Positions 54,827 to 62,882 of a stretch of DNA of 64,000 nucleotides are shown in pieces. The notes below the pieces were generated by a model. That model was not told the origin of the DNA, did not search any database, and saw only the letters and a program-made list of their open reading frames with translations. The stretch lies in contig NZ_JARUBO010000005.1 of the NCBI RefSeq assembly GCF_029626235.1, positions 2,884,501 to 2,948,500 on the forward strand. Direction: 5' to 3'. This stretch comes from Micromonospora sp. WMMD1120 (GTDB taxonomy: Bacteria > Actinomycetota > Actinomycetes > Mycobacteriales > Micromonosporaceae). The translations under genes and the position numbers were made by a program. Numbering within the stretch: the first letter of the stretch is position 1; the number at the start of each line of letters is the position of its first letter.

Positions 54827-55724
54827 CCCCAGCGGCGAGCGCCGGCGACCGCCGACGCCGCCGCACCAGCAGGAACACCGCAGCCAGCGGTACGCCGAGA
54901 GCCACCAGCCACGGCAGCAGCGCGCCCAGCACGGTGAGCAGGACGGTCATCGAGGCGACGAACGCCTTCCAGCCGCCCCGGAGCCCGACCAGGAACCCGG
55001 TCTCGGCCTTCTCGTCGGTGGTCGTCGCGGCCGGTCCGGCGAGGGACACGGTGATCGTGGAGAGCGCGGTCAGGTCGGCAAGGCGACGCTTCTTGGCCTC
55101 CAGCGAGGCCAGGTCGGCCTCCCGGCGACCCAGCTCGTTCTCCAGTGACACCAGGTCGGTGATCGAGGTGGCGCGGGCCAGCAGCCGGCGGGCGCTGTCC
55201 ACCCGGGCGCGCTGGCTGGCGATCCGGGCGTCCAGGTCGACGGTCTCCTCGGTGACGTCCTGTGTGTTGATCTCCCGGTTCTGCTGCCGACCGAGCTTGG
55301 TGATCTCCTCGACCACACCGGCGAACCTCGCCGCCGGCACCCGGAGCTGCAACTCCGCCACCGCGTCGGCGTCGGCGCTGCTCCGCTGGTCGCCCCCGAC
55401 GAAGCCGCCGGCCCGGGTGGCCACGGCGGCGGCCTCGCGGGCCGCGGCGTCCACATCGTCCACCTGCACCCGCATGGTTCCGGTGTAGATGATGGCCCGT
55501 TGGTCGACCCGGAGGTCCGGCGCGCCGGCGCCGGCCGCCTCGGGCGCGCCCGCCGCGGCGTCCCGGCCCGCCTCGCCCCGGTTGACGGCCGGCGCCTCGG
55601 CCGCCGCGCCCGTGGTGTCCCTCGCCCCGCTGTCGTCGGCGCCGCAGCCGCTCAACACCAGGGCTGCCGCCAGTGTCGTCGCGGCCAGCGCCGCAGCCCG
55701 GCGGCGTCCCACCCGTCCGTCCAT
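54783..55724 (-). CDS. DUF4349-family lipoprotein
   Basis: The 313-residue protein has a lipoprotein signal ending in LVLSGC. An extracytoplasmic domain follows (QRAIIYTGTMRVQVDDVDAA, GGFVGGDQRSS, QLRVPAARFAGVVEEITKLG), then a coiled coil (RIASQRARVDSARRLL, LENELGRREADLASLEAKKRRL), one membrane helix near the C-terminus and a basic end. This is the DUF4349 layout; function is unknown. Three in-frame ATGs (55745, 55736, 55724) are possible; GGGAG before 55724 favours the last. The 3' end overlaps the M20 gene on the opposite strand by 44 bp. Confidence 0.85.
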   Translation of the reverse strand: MDGRVGRRRAAALAATTLAAALVLSGCGADDSGARDTTGAAAEAPAVNRGEAGRDAAAGAPEAAGAGAPDLRVDQRAIIYTGTMRVQVDDVDAAAREAAAVATRAGGFVGGDQRSSADADAVAELQLRVPAARFAGVVEEITKLGRQQNREINTQDVTEETVDLDARIASQRARVDSARRLLARATSITDLVSLENELGRREADLASLEAKKRRLADLTALSTITVSLAGPAATTTDEKAETGFLVGLRGGWKAFVASMTVLLTVLGALLPWLVALGVPLAAVFLLVRRRRRSPALAAGVSAPPPVPAARSAP

Positions 55725-55838
55725 CCCCGCTCCCATCGTTGTCATCCGGTGTGGCGATAGCTCGGACGCGACGCGCACATCGGCCGGTTCCGGCAGACTG
55801 CGCTCAGGACGTCACGATTCGATAATCGAGGAGTCACG

Positions 55839-56471
55839 ATGCGAGTCACCAAGTACGCCCACTCCTGCCTCCGGGTGGAGCACGACGGGGGCGTGCTCGT
55901 CGTCGATCCAGGAGTGTTCAGCGACCCCACGACGGCGTTGGACGGTGCGGACGCGGTGCTGATCACGCACGAGCACCCCGACCACCTCGACCCGGCCGCG
56001 GTACGCCTGCAGCTCGACCGGCGGCCGTTCCCGATCTACGGGCCGGCCTCGTTGACCGAGGCGCTGGGCGACGCGGCCGAGGCGTTGCACCCGGTCACCC
56101 CCGGTACGACGTTCACCGCCGCCGGGGTCGCGGTCCGCGCGTACGGGGGGCGGCACGCGGTGATCCACCCGGACATCCCGGTGATCGACAACATCGGCTA
56201 CCTGATCAACGACGAGGTCTACCACCCGGGCGACTCCCTGGTGGTGCCGGACGAGACACCCGTCGACACGCTGTTCGCGCCGATCCACGCCCCCTGGTCG
56301 AAGTTCTCCGAGGTGGTCGACTTCATCCGCGCCGTCGCGCCGCGCCGGGCGTACGCCCTGCACGACGCGCTGCTCAACGCCAACGGGCTGGGCGTGCTCG
56401 ACCGGCAGTACACGGCGCTGTCCGGCACCGAGTACCAGCGTCTGGAGCCCGGCAGCCGGGTCGACGTCTGA
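55839..56471 (+). CDS. Metallo-beta-lactamase-fold hydrolase
   Basis: The 210-residue protein is a UlaG-like/MBL-fold hydrolase with the metal motif THEHPDHLD, upstream HSCLRVEHDGGVLVVDPG and later YHPGDSL and HAPWSKFSE. It probably hydrolyses a phosphodiester or lactone; the substrate is unknown. ATG 55839 has GAGGAG upstream. It is followed 4 nt later by the coiled-coil gene, so the two are co-transcribed. Confidence 0.88.
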   Translation: MRVTKYAHSCLRVEHDGGVLVVDPGVFSDPTTALDGADAVLITHEHPDHLDPAAVRLQLDRRPFPIYGPASLTEALGDAAEALHPVTPGTTFTAAGVAVRAYGGRHAVIHPDIPVIDNIGYLINDEVYHPGDSLVVPDETPVDTLFAPIHAPWSKFSEVVDFIRAVAPRRAYALHDALLNANGLGVLDRQYTALSGTEYQRLEPGSRVDV

Positions 56472-56475
56472 CCCG

Positions 56476-57447
56476 ATGCCCGGCCCCCCCGCGGAGCTGG
56501 TGCAGCAGCTCTACCGCACCCCACCGGACCGGTTCGTGGCCGCCCGGGACGCCGCGGTGGCCGAGGCCCGGCGCGCCGGAGACCCCGGCACCGCCCGACA
56601 GTTGGCCCGGCTCCGCCGTCCGACCGTGGCGGCCTGGTTGGTGAACCTGCTCGCCATCCGCCGCCCGGAGCTGGTCGCGGACCTGGTCGACCTCGCCGAC
56701 GCGCTGCGGGCCGCCCAGCGGGACCTGCGCGGGCCCCGGCTACGGGAGCTGTCCGCGCAGCGCCGGGCGGTGGTCGGCGCGCTGGTCGCCGAGGTGCGTA
56801 AGCTCGCCGCCGCGGAGCCGGACGCGCCACCGGCCGGCCGGCTGCCCCTGGCCGAGGTGGAGACGACCCTGAACGCGGCGTTCTCCGACGTCGAGGTCGC
56901 CGAGCAGGTCCGGGCCGGCCGCCTGCTCCGGTCGGCGAGCTACGCCGGCTTCGGCGAGGTGCCCCGCCCACAGTTGCGGCTGGTCACCGGCGAGGACGAC
57001 GAGCCGGAACCGGTTCGGCCCGGAGCGCGGCGGGAGCGCCCCGCGCCGACGACCCGCACCGATCGCGCGGCGGAGCGCGCCGAACAGGCGGAGCGGGCCG
57101 CCCAGCGAGCGGCCCGAGCGGAGCGGGCCCGGCAGCGCCGCGCCCTGGACCGCGAGCTGGTCAGCGCGCGGACCGAGCAGGAGCGCGCCGAAGCCGAACT
57201 GGCCGAGGCGACCGGACGGGAACGGGACGGCGCCGCCGTACTCGATGGTCTGGAGGCTGAGCTGGCCGAGTTGGAGCGGCGGCGCGCGGTCGCCGAGCAG
57301 GATCTCAGCCGGGCCAAGCTCGCTCGGCGCGCCGCCGAGCGTGCGGTCAGCGTGGCCCGGCGGCGTGCGGGTGAGGTCGAGGCGGCGGTCGAGGCGCTCG
57401 CGGCCGAAGAGGGGGATGCGGACGCGGGCGGTGGCGCGGCAGACTGA
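56476..57447 (+). CDS. Coiled-coil protein of unknown function
   Basis: The 323-residue protein has a helical N-terminal domain (ELVQQLYRTPPDRFVAARDAAVAEARRAGD, RPTVAAWLVNLLA) and a long Ala/Arg/Glu heptad region from about residue 195 to 315, preceded by a Pro/Arg-rich hinge. There is no membrane segment. I cannot assign a function; a structural or nucleic-acid-associated role would fit the basic coiled coil. It is coupled to the metallo-hydrolase gene. Confidence 0.8.
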   Translation: MPGPPAELVQQLYRTPPDRFVAARDAAVAEARRAGDPGTARQLARLRRPTVAAWLVNLLAIRRPELVADLVDLADALRAAQRDLRGPRLRELSAQRRAVVGALVAEVRKLAAAEPDAPPAGRLPLAEVETTLNAAFSDVEVAEQVRAGRLLRSASYAGFGEVPRPQLRLVTGEDDEPEPVRPGARRERPAPTTRTDRAAERAEQAERAAQRAARAERARQRRALDRELVSARTEQERAEAELAEATGRERDGAAVLDGLEAELAELERRRAVAEQDLSRAKLARRAAERAVSVARRRAGEVEAAVEALAAEEGDADAGGGAAD

Positions 57448-57539
57448 CCATCGATGGACGACGACGGGTGTGCGTGCCGTTCACGACGGGTGACAGTGGG
57501 TCGGAGCGCGGTCGGGGACGGCGCGGGTGGGGTGCGGCG

Positions 57540-58274
57540 GTGACTCCGGAGCAGGTGGCCGCCGCCAGCAAGCCCGTCGTGCTCGACCTGGGCGACGCGT
57601 TCAGTCGTGATCCGGCCACCCTGCGCCGGGCCCGGCTGCTCGGCATCTCCGGGTGGGCCTTCTACATCTGCGGCCGGGCCGGCGCGCTCGGCGACGTGCG
57701 GGCCGAGACGGCCGCCGCCGCCCTCGGTTTCGTCGCTCCGGACGCGGTCGCCGACGGTTGGGACGCCGCCGCGCGGGTCCTGCCCCCGTTCGAGGTGGCC
57801 GCCGCGAGTCTCGCCGAGTGCTGCCGCTGGGGCGCGCAGCAGCTCAGCCACCTGCCCGGCACCGAGCGACTGTCGGCCCTCGTCGAGCGGGCGGTGGTGG
57901 CGGCGGACGCCAGCGGAATGCCGCTCTTCGCCGCGTGGCGGGCCATGCCGCTACCTGACCTCTCCGCCGGGGCCCGGACCGCCGCCGGGCTGCGACTGCT
58001 CCGGGAGCACTTCACCAGCGCCTACCTGCTCGCGGTACGCACCGCCGGGATGACCCCGTTGGAGGCCGTGCTGTCCGGGCCGGAGGGCGAGGCCGGGGCG
58101 GTGGCCTGCGGCTGGCCGCCGCCGTACGCGCCGATCGGGCCGCTGGTGCGCCGCCGGCTCTGGGCGGAGGCGGTGACCAACCGGCTGGCCGCCCCGGCGT
58201 TCACCGCCCTCGGGCCGTCCGACGGCGCGGAACTGGTGGAGCTGCTGCACCGCACCCGGGCCGACCTGGCCTGA
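57540..58274 (+). CDS. SCO6745-family protein
   Basis: The 244-residue soluble protein resembles the SCO6745/SalK family: ASKPVVLDLGDAFSRDP at the start, GWAFYICGRAGALGDV, FVAPDAVADGWDAA, LFAAWRAMPLP and HFTSAYLLAVRTAGMTPLEAVL. The family is common in actinobacteria and has no established activity. GTG 57540 gives the expected N-terminus; an earlier GTG at 57468 adds Gly/Arg-rich sequence. It is read in the direction of the toxin-antitoxin pair, which has its own operator. Confidence 0.82.
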   Translation: MTPEQVAAASKPVVLDLGDAFSRDPATLRRARLLGISGWAFYICGRAGALGDVRAETAAAALGFVAPDAVADGWDAAARVLPPFEVAAASLAECCRWGAQQLSHLPGTERLSALVERAVVAADASGMPLFAAWRAMPLPDLSAGARTAAGLRLLREHFTSAYLLAVRTAGMTPLEAVLSGPEGEAGAVACGWPPPYAPIGPLVRRRLWAEAVTNRLAAPAFTALGPSDGAELVELLHRTRADLA

Positions 58275-58302
58275 TACTCCCGCCGCACCAAAGCGCGTGG
58301 GA

Positions 58303-58325
58303 GTGTAGAACATGTCGTTCTACAC
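58303..58325. promoter_or_regulatory. Perfect operator palindrome of the toxin-antitoxin pair
   Basis: GTGTAGAAC, five bases, GTTCTACAC is a perfect 9-bp inverted repeat just before the antitoxin ATG. A TACACT -10 box (58321-58326) overlaps its right half and lies 6 nt from the start. A bound antitoxin or complex would thus repress transcription. Confidence 0.75.
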
Positions 58326-58332
58326 TTCGTCC

Positions 58333-58611
58333 ATGGAGCGCATCGGTGTCCGGGAGCTGAACCAGAATACGAGCCAGGTGCTGGCCCGGGTGAGCGGTGG
58401 TGAGACGGTGGAGATCACCGACCGTGGTCACCCGATCGCCCGGCTTGTCCCTGTGGGGGACGACAGGTCCATGCTGACCAAGCTGGTAGCCGCAGGGCGG
58501 GCCGTGGCCCCGACCAGCAGCGGTCCCGTGCCGATCCCTCCGAAACTGGGCGACGAGGACGTCGACGTGGCGGCCACACTCACCGCCATGCGTGACGAGG
58601 AGCGCTGGTGA
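58333..58611 (+). CDS. Phd/YefM-type antitoxin
   Basis: The 92-residue protein starts with the Phd/YefM DNA-binding domain (MERIGVRELNQNTSQVLARV, then ITDRGHPIARLVPV), followed by a flexible C-terminal toxin-binding tail. ATG 58333 is preferred over an ATG at 58312 inside the operator. The last 4 bp overlap the toxin gene (GTGA), the usual coupling of type II modules. It should neutralise the PIN toxin and autoregulate through the palindrome at 58303-58325. Confidence 0.9.
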   Translation: MERIGVRELNQNTSQVLARVSGGETVEITDRGHPIARLVPVGDDRSMLTKLVAAGRAVAPTSSGPVPIPPKLGDEDVDVAATLTAMRDEERW

Positions 58612-59018
58612 TCTACCTCGATTCCGCCGCCGTGGTCAAGCTGGTCCGGCAGGAGGCATGCACCTCCGAACTCGTCTCCTGGCTCAACACCCATCCGGAC
58701 GTGCCGCTGGTGTCCTCCGCCCTCGTCGAGGTGGAGGTGCCCAGAGCGCTGCGTCGATCAGCTCCGCAAGCGTTGGTCGGTGTGCCCGCAGCCGTCGGAC
58801 GACTCTTCCGACTGGAGATCGACAGCACGATCCGCGCCACCGCTGCCGCTTTTCCCGAGCCGATGCTCCGCAGTCTCGACGCCATCCATCTGGCCACCGC
58901 TCAGGTTCTGACAAACGAGTCCGGAACCGCACTCGTCGCCTTCGTCACCTACGATCGGCGACTGCTCGAGTGCGCCAAGGAGGCGGGGCTGCCCGTGGCG
59001 AGCCCCGGCCAGAACTGA
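58608..59018 (+). CDS. VapC-type PIN-domain toxin
   Basis: The 136-residue PIN-domain ribonuclease has the acidic Mg2+-binding residues: Asp5 in IYLDSAA, Glu in LVEVEV near residue 42, Asp in SLDAIHLATA near residue 92 and Asp in TYDRRLLE near 114. VapC toxins cleave tRNA or rRNA. GTG 58608 overlaps the antitoxin stop. The pairing of a Phd/YefM-type antitoxin with a PIN toxin is common in actinobacteria. Confidence 0.9.
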   Translation: MIYLDSAAVVKLVRQEACTSELVSWLNTHPDVPLVSSALVEVEVPRALRRSAPQALVGVPAAVGRLFRLEIDSTIRATAAAFPEPMLRSLDAIHLATAQVLTNESGTALVAFVTYDRRLLECAKEAGLPVASPGQN

Positions 59019-59080
59019 CCGGCCGGGCGCGGCGAAAAATGGGCGGCGGTGTCGGCGTTCGGCTGCCAGGATCTTTCGCC

Positions 59081-60040
59081 GTGACGCTTCCCGCTGGTTG
59101 GACGACCCGCCGACCCACCCTCGACGACGTACCGGCGATCCTCGCGGTGGTGCACGCCGCCGACACGTTCGCCATCGGCCACCCCGACTTCGACGCCGAG
59201 GACGTGGCGGACTCGCTGACCGGCCCCTTCTTCGACCCCAGCCGGGACTCCTGGCTCGCCATCGACCCGGAGGGCGCCGTGGTCGGCTGGTCGACGGTGG
59301 ACAACCCGACCGGGGTGGGTCGGGAGTTCGTGGAGGTCTACGTCGACCCGGCGCGGGCCGCCGCCGTCCGGGCAGTGCTGCTGGCCCGTCAACTCGACCG
59401 CAGCGCGGAGCGCGCCGCCGAACGGGGGGTGCCGTCGCTCACCGTCCGCTGCGCGGTCTACGCGCCGGAACGGGACTGGGAACGCGACCTGCGGGAGGCT
59501 GGATTCACGCTGGTGAAGCGGTACGTCCGGATGAGCCGGCCGTTGACCGAGCTGCCCGCCGAGCCCGCTGCGCCGGCGGGCGTGACGGTGCGGCAGGTCC
59601 GCCCGGACGACGACGCCGACCTGCGGGAGTTCCACCGGATCCACGAGTCCGCCTTCGCCGACACGCCGGACCACGAGCCGCTGTCGTACGAGCGGTGGCG
59701 GGCCCGGATCGGCGACCTGACCGCCTGGGACGAGTGGTTCCTCGCGGAGGTGGACGGGGTGCCGGCCGGCGCGTTGCAGTCGTCGGATCAGGCGCTCGAC
59801 CAGCAGGAGGGCTTCGTGAAGAAGCTGTCGGTGCTGTCCGCGTACCGTCGTCGGGGTGTCGGCGCGGCGTTGCTGCGCCGCGCCTTCGCCCGCTACGCCG
59901 AGAAGGGGCGGCGCTTCGCCGGCCTGGGCGTCGACCTCACCAACCCGACCGCCCCGCTGTCGCTGTACCGGTCGGTGGGTCTTGCGGAGACCCGCTGGAC
60001 CGACATGTACGAACTATCCGTCCCGGCGGCCGGTGTGTGA
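59081..60040 (+). CDS. Tandem GNAT-family N-acetyltransferase
   Basis: The 319-residue protein contains two GNAT folds: a degenerate N-terminal one (WTTRRPTLDDVPAILAVVHAAD to AGFTLVKRYVRM) and a C-terminal one with the acetyl-CoA loop YRRRGVGAALLRRAF near residue 255 and LGVDLTNPTAPLSLYRSVGL. The tandem arrangement is known from mycothiol synthase and aminoglycoside-type enzymes, but the substrate is not identifiable. GTG 59081 gives the family N-terminus; longer frames run antisense to other coding sense and are shadows. Confidence 0.88.
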   Translation: MTLPAGWTTRRPTLDDVPAILAVVHAADTFAIGHPDFDAEDVADSLTGPFFDPSRDSWLAIDPEGAVVGWSTVDNPTGVGREFVEVYVDPARAAAVRAVLLARQLDRSAERAAERGVPSLTVRCAVYAPERDWERDLREAGFTLVKRYVRMSRPLTELPAEPAAPAGVTVRQVRPDDDADLREFHRIHESAFADTPDHEPLSYERWRARIGDLTAWDEWFLAEVDGVPAGALQSSDQALDQQEGFVKKLSVLSAYRRRGVGAALLRRAFARYAEKGRRFAGLGVDLTNPTAPLSLYRSVGLAETRWTDMYELSVPAAGV

Positions 60041-60115
60041 TTGGCGACGCCGGGCGGGGTCGCCCGGCGCTCCGGTAAACGGCGGGAGCAGACTGGAGGC
60101 GTGCGATACGCGCTG

Positions 60116-60571
60116 CTACGCCGACGCGGTGCCGGTGGGGCGGGCCCGCAGCTCGCTGACGTAGTCGTCGGGAGCGCCCGCCTTCTCGGCGGCGTTCGCG
60201 ATCTCCGACAGGTACCACGAGGTCGGCAGGCCACCCTCGTACCCGTTGAAGACGTAGATCCACGCGGTCACGTCGCCGTCGAGCGTGGAGACCCGGACGT
60301 GCAGCTTGCGGTACGTGCCGGCGGCGACGCCCTCCAGCTCGTCGAGCTGCTCGGCGTCGTACGGGTGGATGTCGTAGAGCGCCACGAAGACCCGGTCACC
60401 CGGGGACTCGACCAGGGTGCTCACCGCGCCCTCCCAGCCGATCACGTCCGCGCCGGCGAAGGTCAGCCGCCAGCCCTCCAGCCAGCCGGTGCCCACCATC
60501 GGCGAATGCGGACAGTAGGCGCGCATCCGGGCGGGGTCGAGGTTTGAGCCGTAGGCGGCGTGATGACGCAC
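60116..60571 (-). CDS. Gamma-glutamylcyclotransferase-like protein
   Basis: The 151-residue protein has the GGCT/AIG2-like fold: the substrate-binding loop AAYGSNLDPARM at the start, LEGWRLTFAG, VFVALYDIHPYDAEQLDELEG with the catalytic-type Glu, and TAWIYVFNGYEGGLPTSWYL. It probably forms 5-oxoproline or a related lactam from a gamma-glutamyl substrate. GTG 60571 has TATCGT (complement of 60579-60584) 7 nt upstream, a leaderless arrangement. It is convergent with the GNAT gene. Confidence 0.85.
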   Translation of the reverse strand: MRHHAAYGSNLDPARMRAYCPHSPMVGTGWLEGWRLTFAGADVIGWEGAVSTLVESPGDRVFVALYDIHPYDAEQLDELEGVAAGTYRKLHVRVSTLDGDVTAWIYVFNGYEGGLPTSWYLSEIANAAEKAGAPDDYVSELRARPTGTASA

Positions 60572-60615
60572 GGCGAGAACGATAGCCCGGCCGGCGGGTG
60601 GGGGAGAATACGACA

Positions 60616-60681
60616 GTGCGTGTCGAACGCGTTCGGGAGAAGAAAGTCACTGTGAGCATGGACGAGGGGCGATTGCTGTGA
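60616..60681 (+). CDS. Possible 21-codon ORF coupled to lpdA
   Basis: GTG 60616 opens 21 codons (VRVERVREKKVTVSMDEGRLL) that end in a TGA overlapping the lpdA GTG by 4 bp (GTGA), like a coupled gene. A GAGAAT hexamer 6 nt upstream could give a leaderless mRNA. Shorter versions start at GTG 60652 or ATG 60658. It may be a leader peptide or simply part of the lpdA 5' region; there is no homology evidence. Confidence 0.3.
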   Translation: MRVERVREKKVTVSMDEGRLL

Positions 60682-62081
60682 GCCGGATCGTGATCATCGG
60701 TGGGGGGCCGGCCGGGTACGAGGCGGCCCTGGTCGCCGCCCAGCTCGACGCCGATGTCACGGTGGTGGAGGCCGACGGTGCGGGTGGGGCGTGCGTGCTC
60801 TCCGACTGCGTACCGTCGAAGACCTTCATCGCCAGCTCGGGGGTGGTGACCGGCTACCGGGACACCGAGGAGTTCGGGGTGCACTCGGACGGCCTGGAGG
60901 CGGTGACGGTCGACGCCCAGGCGGTGCACGAGCGGGTCAAGCGGCTGGCCCTGGCGCAGTCCGCCGACATCCACGCCAAGCTGCTCAAGGCGGGGGTCAC
61001 CTTCGTGGCCGGCACCGCCCGGCTCGGCGAGGACGCGCTCGGCCACACCCACCGGGTCGTCGTCACCCCCGCCGACGGTGGCGAGGAATACTCGATCGAC
61101 GCGTCCACGGTGCTGGTGGCCACCGGCTCGACCCCCCGGCAGTTGCCCACCGCCGTGCCGGACGGTGAGCGCATCCTGACCTGGCGACAGGTGTACGACC
61201 TGCCCGAGCTGCCCGAGCACCTGATCGTGGTCGGCTCCGGCGTGACCGGCGCGGAGTTCGCCAGCGCCTACCTCGCCATGGGGGTCGAGGTCACACTGGT
61301 CTCCAGCCGGGACCGGGTGATGCCGCACGAGGACGCCGATGCCGCATCCGCCATCGAGCGGGTGTTCCGCAACCGGGGCATGGAGATCCTCAACAACTCC
61401 CGCGCCGACGCGGTCCGGCGTACCGCCGACGGCGTCGAGGTGGAGCTCTCCGACGGCCGGAAGGTGACCGGATCGCACGCGCTGATCACCGTCGGGTCGA
61501 TCCCCAACACCGCCAACCTCGGCCTCGTCGAGTACGCGGTGGAGCTGGGTCGGGGCGGCTACGTGACTGTCGACCGCGCGTCCCGCACCAACGTGCCCGG
61601 CATCTACGCCGCCGGCGACTGCACCGGAGTGTTGCTGCTGGCCAGCGTCGCCGCCATGCAGGGCCGGATCGCCATGTGGCACGCGCTCGGCGAGGCGGTC
61701 CGCCCGCTGCGTCTGCGTACCGTCGCGGCGAACGTCTTCACCGACCCGGAGCTGGCCACCGTGGGCGTGTCACAGGACGAGGTGGACGCCGGCAAGGTGC
61801 CGGCCCGGCAGGTGATGTTGCCGCTGTCGGGCAACGCCCGGGCGAAGATGGACGACCTCGCGGACGGCTTCGTGAAGCTGTTCTGCCGGCCGGCCAGCGG
61901 TCAGGTGATCGGCGGTGTGGTGGTCGCCCCGAAGGCCAGCGAGCTGATCCTGCCGATCACCATGGCGGTGGAGAACAACCTCACCGTCAACGAGCTGGCG
62001 CAGACCATCACCATCTATCCGTCGCTCTCCGGTTCGATCACCGAGGCGGCCCGCCAGCTCATGCTGCACGAGCTGGAGTGA
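60678..62081 (+). CDS. LpdA-type NAD(P)H flavoprotein disulfide reductase family (quinone reductase)
   Basis: The 467-residue protein has the FAD loop GGGPAGYEAAL at the N-terminus, the redox Cys pair in CVLSDC near residue 37, a second dinucleotide loop VVGSGVTGAEFAS and the FAD-binding YAAGDCTG. In the C-terminal dimerisation domain the catalytic His/Glu of dihydrolipoamide dehydrogenase (HAHPTLSE) is replaced by TITIYPSLSG. It therefore resembles mycobacterial LpdA (Rv3303c), an NAD(P)H:quinone reductase, rather than a lipoamide dehydrogenase. GTG 60678 is coupled to the tiny ORF upstream. The end overlaps the convergent gene by 23 bp. Confidence 0.9.
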   Translation: MSRIVIIGGGPAGYEAALVAAQLDADVTVVEADGAGGACVLSDCVPSKTFIASSGVVTGYRDTEEFGVHSDGLEAVTVDAQAVHERVKRLALAQSADIHAKLLKAGVTFVAGTARLGEDALGHTHRVVVTPADGGEEYSIDASTVLVATGSTPRQLPTAVPDGERILTWRQVYDLPELPEHLIVVGSGVTGAEFASAYLAMGVEVTLVSSRDRVMPHEDADAASAIERVFRNRGMEILNNSRADAVRRTADGVEVELSDGRKVTGSHALITVGSIPNTANLGLVEYAVELGRGGYVTVDRASRTNVPGIYAAGDCTGVLLLASVAAMQGRIAMWHALGEAVRPLRLRTVAANVFTDPELATVGVSQDEVDAGKVPARQVMLPLSGNARAKMDDLADGFVKLFCRPASGQVIGGVVVAPKASELILPITMAVENNLTVNELAQTITIYPSLSGSITEAARQLMLHELE

Positions 62082-62682
62082 CAGGCCGCGTCTGGAGGAG
62101 CGCGACGGTGGCCAGGACCCCGACCTCGGTGAGGATGAGCAGGCGTTCGGCCAGGCCGATCAGCACCCGCCCGCCCGGGTAGGCGGACCAGACCATCGCC
62201 GCCGCCAGGGCCAGGCTGAGCAGGACGAGGGCGCGCAGCGTCCGGGCGGCGGAGGCCAGGTCGGGTCGGCGGGCGAGCAGCCAACCGGCCGCCGGCAGGG
62301 CGAGGAAGGCGGCCACCGAGGCGTACCGGTGCACGTACGCCGCGGTGGTCATGGCGGTGCCCGGCTCGTTCGTCGGCACCACCGCGGCCAGCAGCAGCCC
62401 GCCCACCCACGCGCCGAGCAGCAGTTCGGCGGGTCGGCCGGGCACCGACTCGGCTGGCGGCCCGGTGCGGCGCAGCCCCTGGAGCAGCGCCACTGTGGCG
62501 AGCGCCAGCACCACCATGGCGGCGTCGATCACGCCGCCCCGGTCGGAGACGGCGAAGTCGCTGATGGTCAACGCCCACGGGTTCAGGTCGTCGTTGACTT
62601 CGAGGTGGCCGATCACGGTGAGCAGCGCCGCCAGGGCGATCCCGCCGAGGGCCAGCACACCGGTGTTGCGGATTCCGGGCAT
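62059..62682 (-). CDS. DUF998-like integral membrane protein
   Basis: The 207-residue protein has about six membrane segments. NTGVLALGGIALAALLTVIG, then LNPWALTISDFAVSDRGG, AAMVVLALATVALL, RPAELLLGAWVGGLLLAAVVPTNEPG and YVHRYASVAAFLALPAAG match the DUF998 family pattern of unknown function. ATG 62682 starts it. Its last 23 bp overlap the end of the lpdA-type gene on the other strand. Confidence 0.8.
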   Translation of the reverse strand: MPGIRNTGVLALGGIALAALLTVIGHLEVNDDLNPWALTISDFAVSDRGGVIDAAMVVLALATVALLQGLRRTGPPAESVPGRPAELLLGAWVGGLLLAAVVPTNEPGTAMTTAAYVHRYASVAAFLALPAAGWLLARRPDLASAARTLRALVLLSLALAAAMVWSAYPGGRVLIGLAERLLILTEVGVLATVALLQTRPVTPARAA

Positions 62683-62780
62683 GCCTCAGCCTGTCGCCAG
62701 GAACACCCGAGCCGAATCCGGGACGCCCACCGAATTCGCCCCCCGGGACCACCCCTAGTCAGTGCCCGCGCCCCTACTTC

Positions 62781-62853
62781 CGCGATCTTGCACTCCGGAA
62801 CGTTGTTTCGCGGCATTCACACCATCTGTCGGGGCAGGAAGTGCAAGATCGCG
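62781..62853. repeat. Interspersed palindromic element (GATCTTGCAC family)
   Basis: Perfect 13-bp arms CGCGATCTTGCAC (62781-62793) and GTGCAAGATCGCG (62841-62853) are separated by 47 bp. The element shares the core GATCTTGCAC with the one at 40813-40881 and lies between two minus-strand membrane protein genes. Confidence 0.8.
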
Positions 62854-62882
62854 GGGGTCGGCCGGGGCGGGGAGGGGGGACG

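Noticed and set aside
60678..62081. Dihydrolipoamide dehydrogenase of a 2-oxoacid dehydrogenase complex
   Set aside because: The catalytic His/Glu motif near the C-terminus is absent and no E1/E2 genes are nearby.
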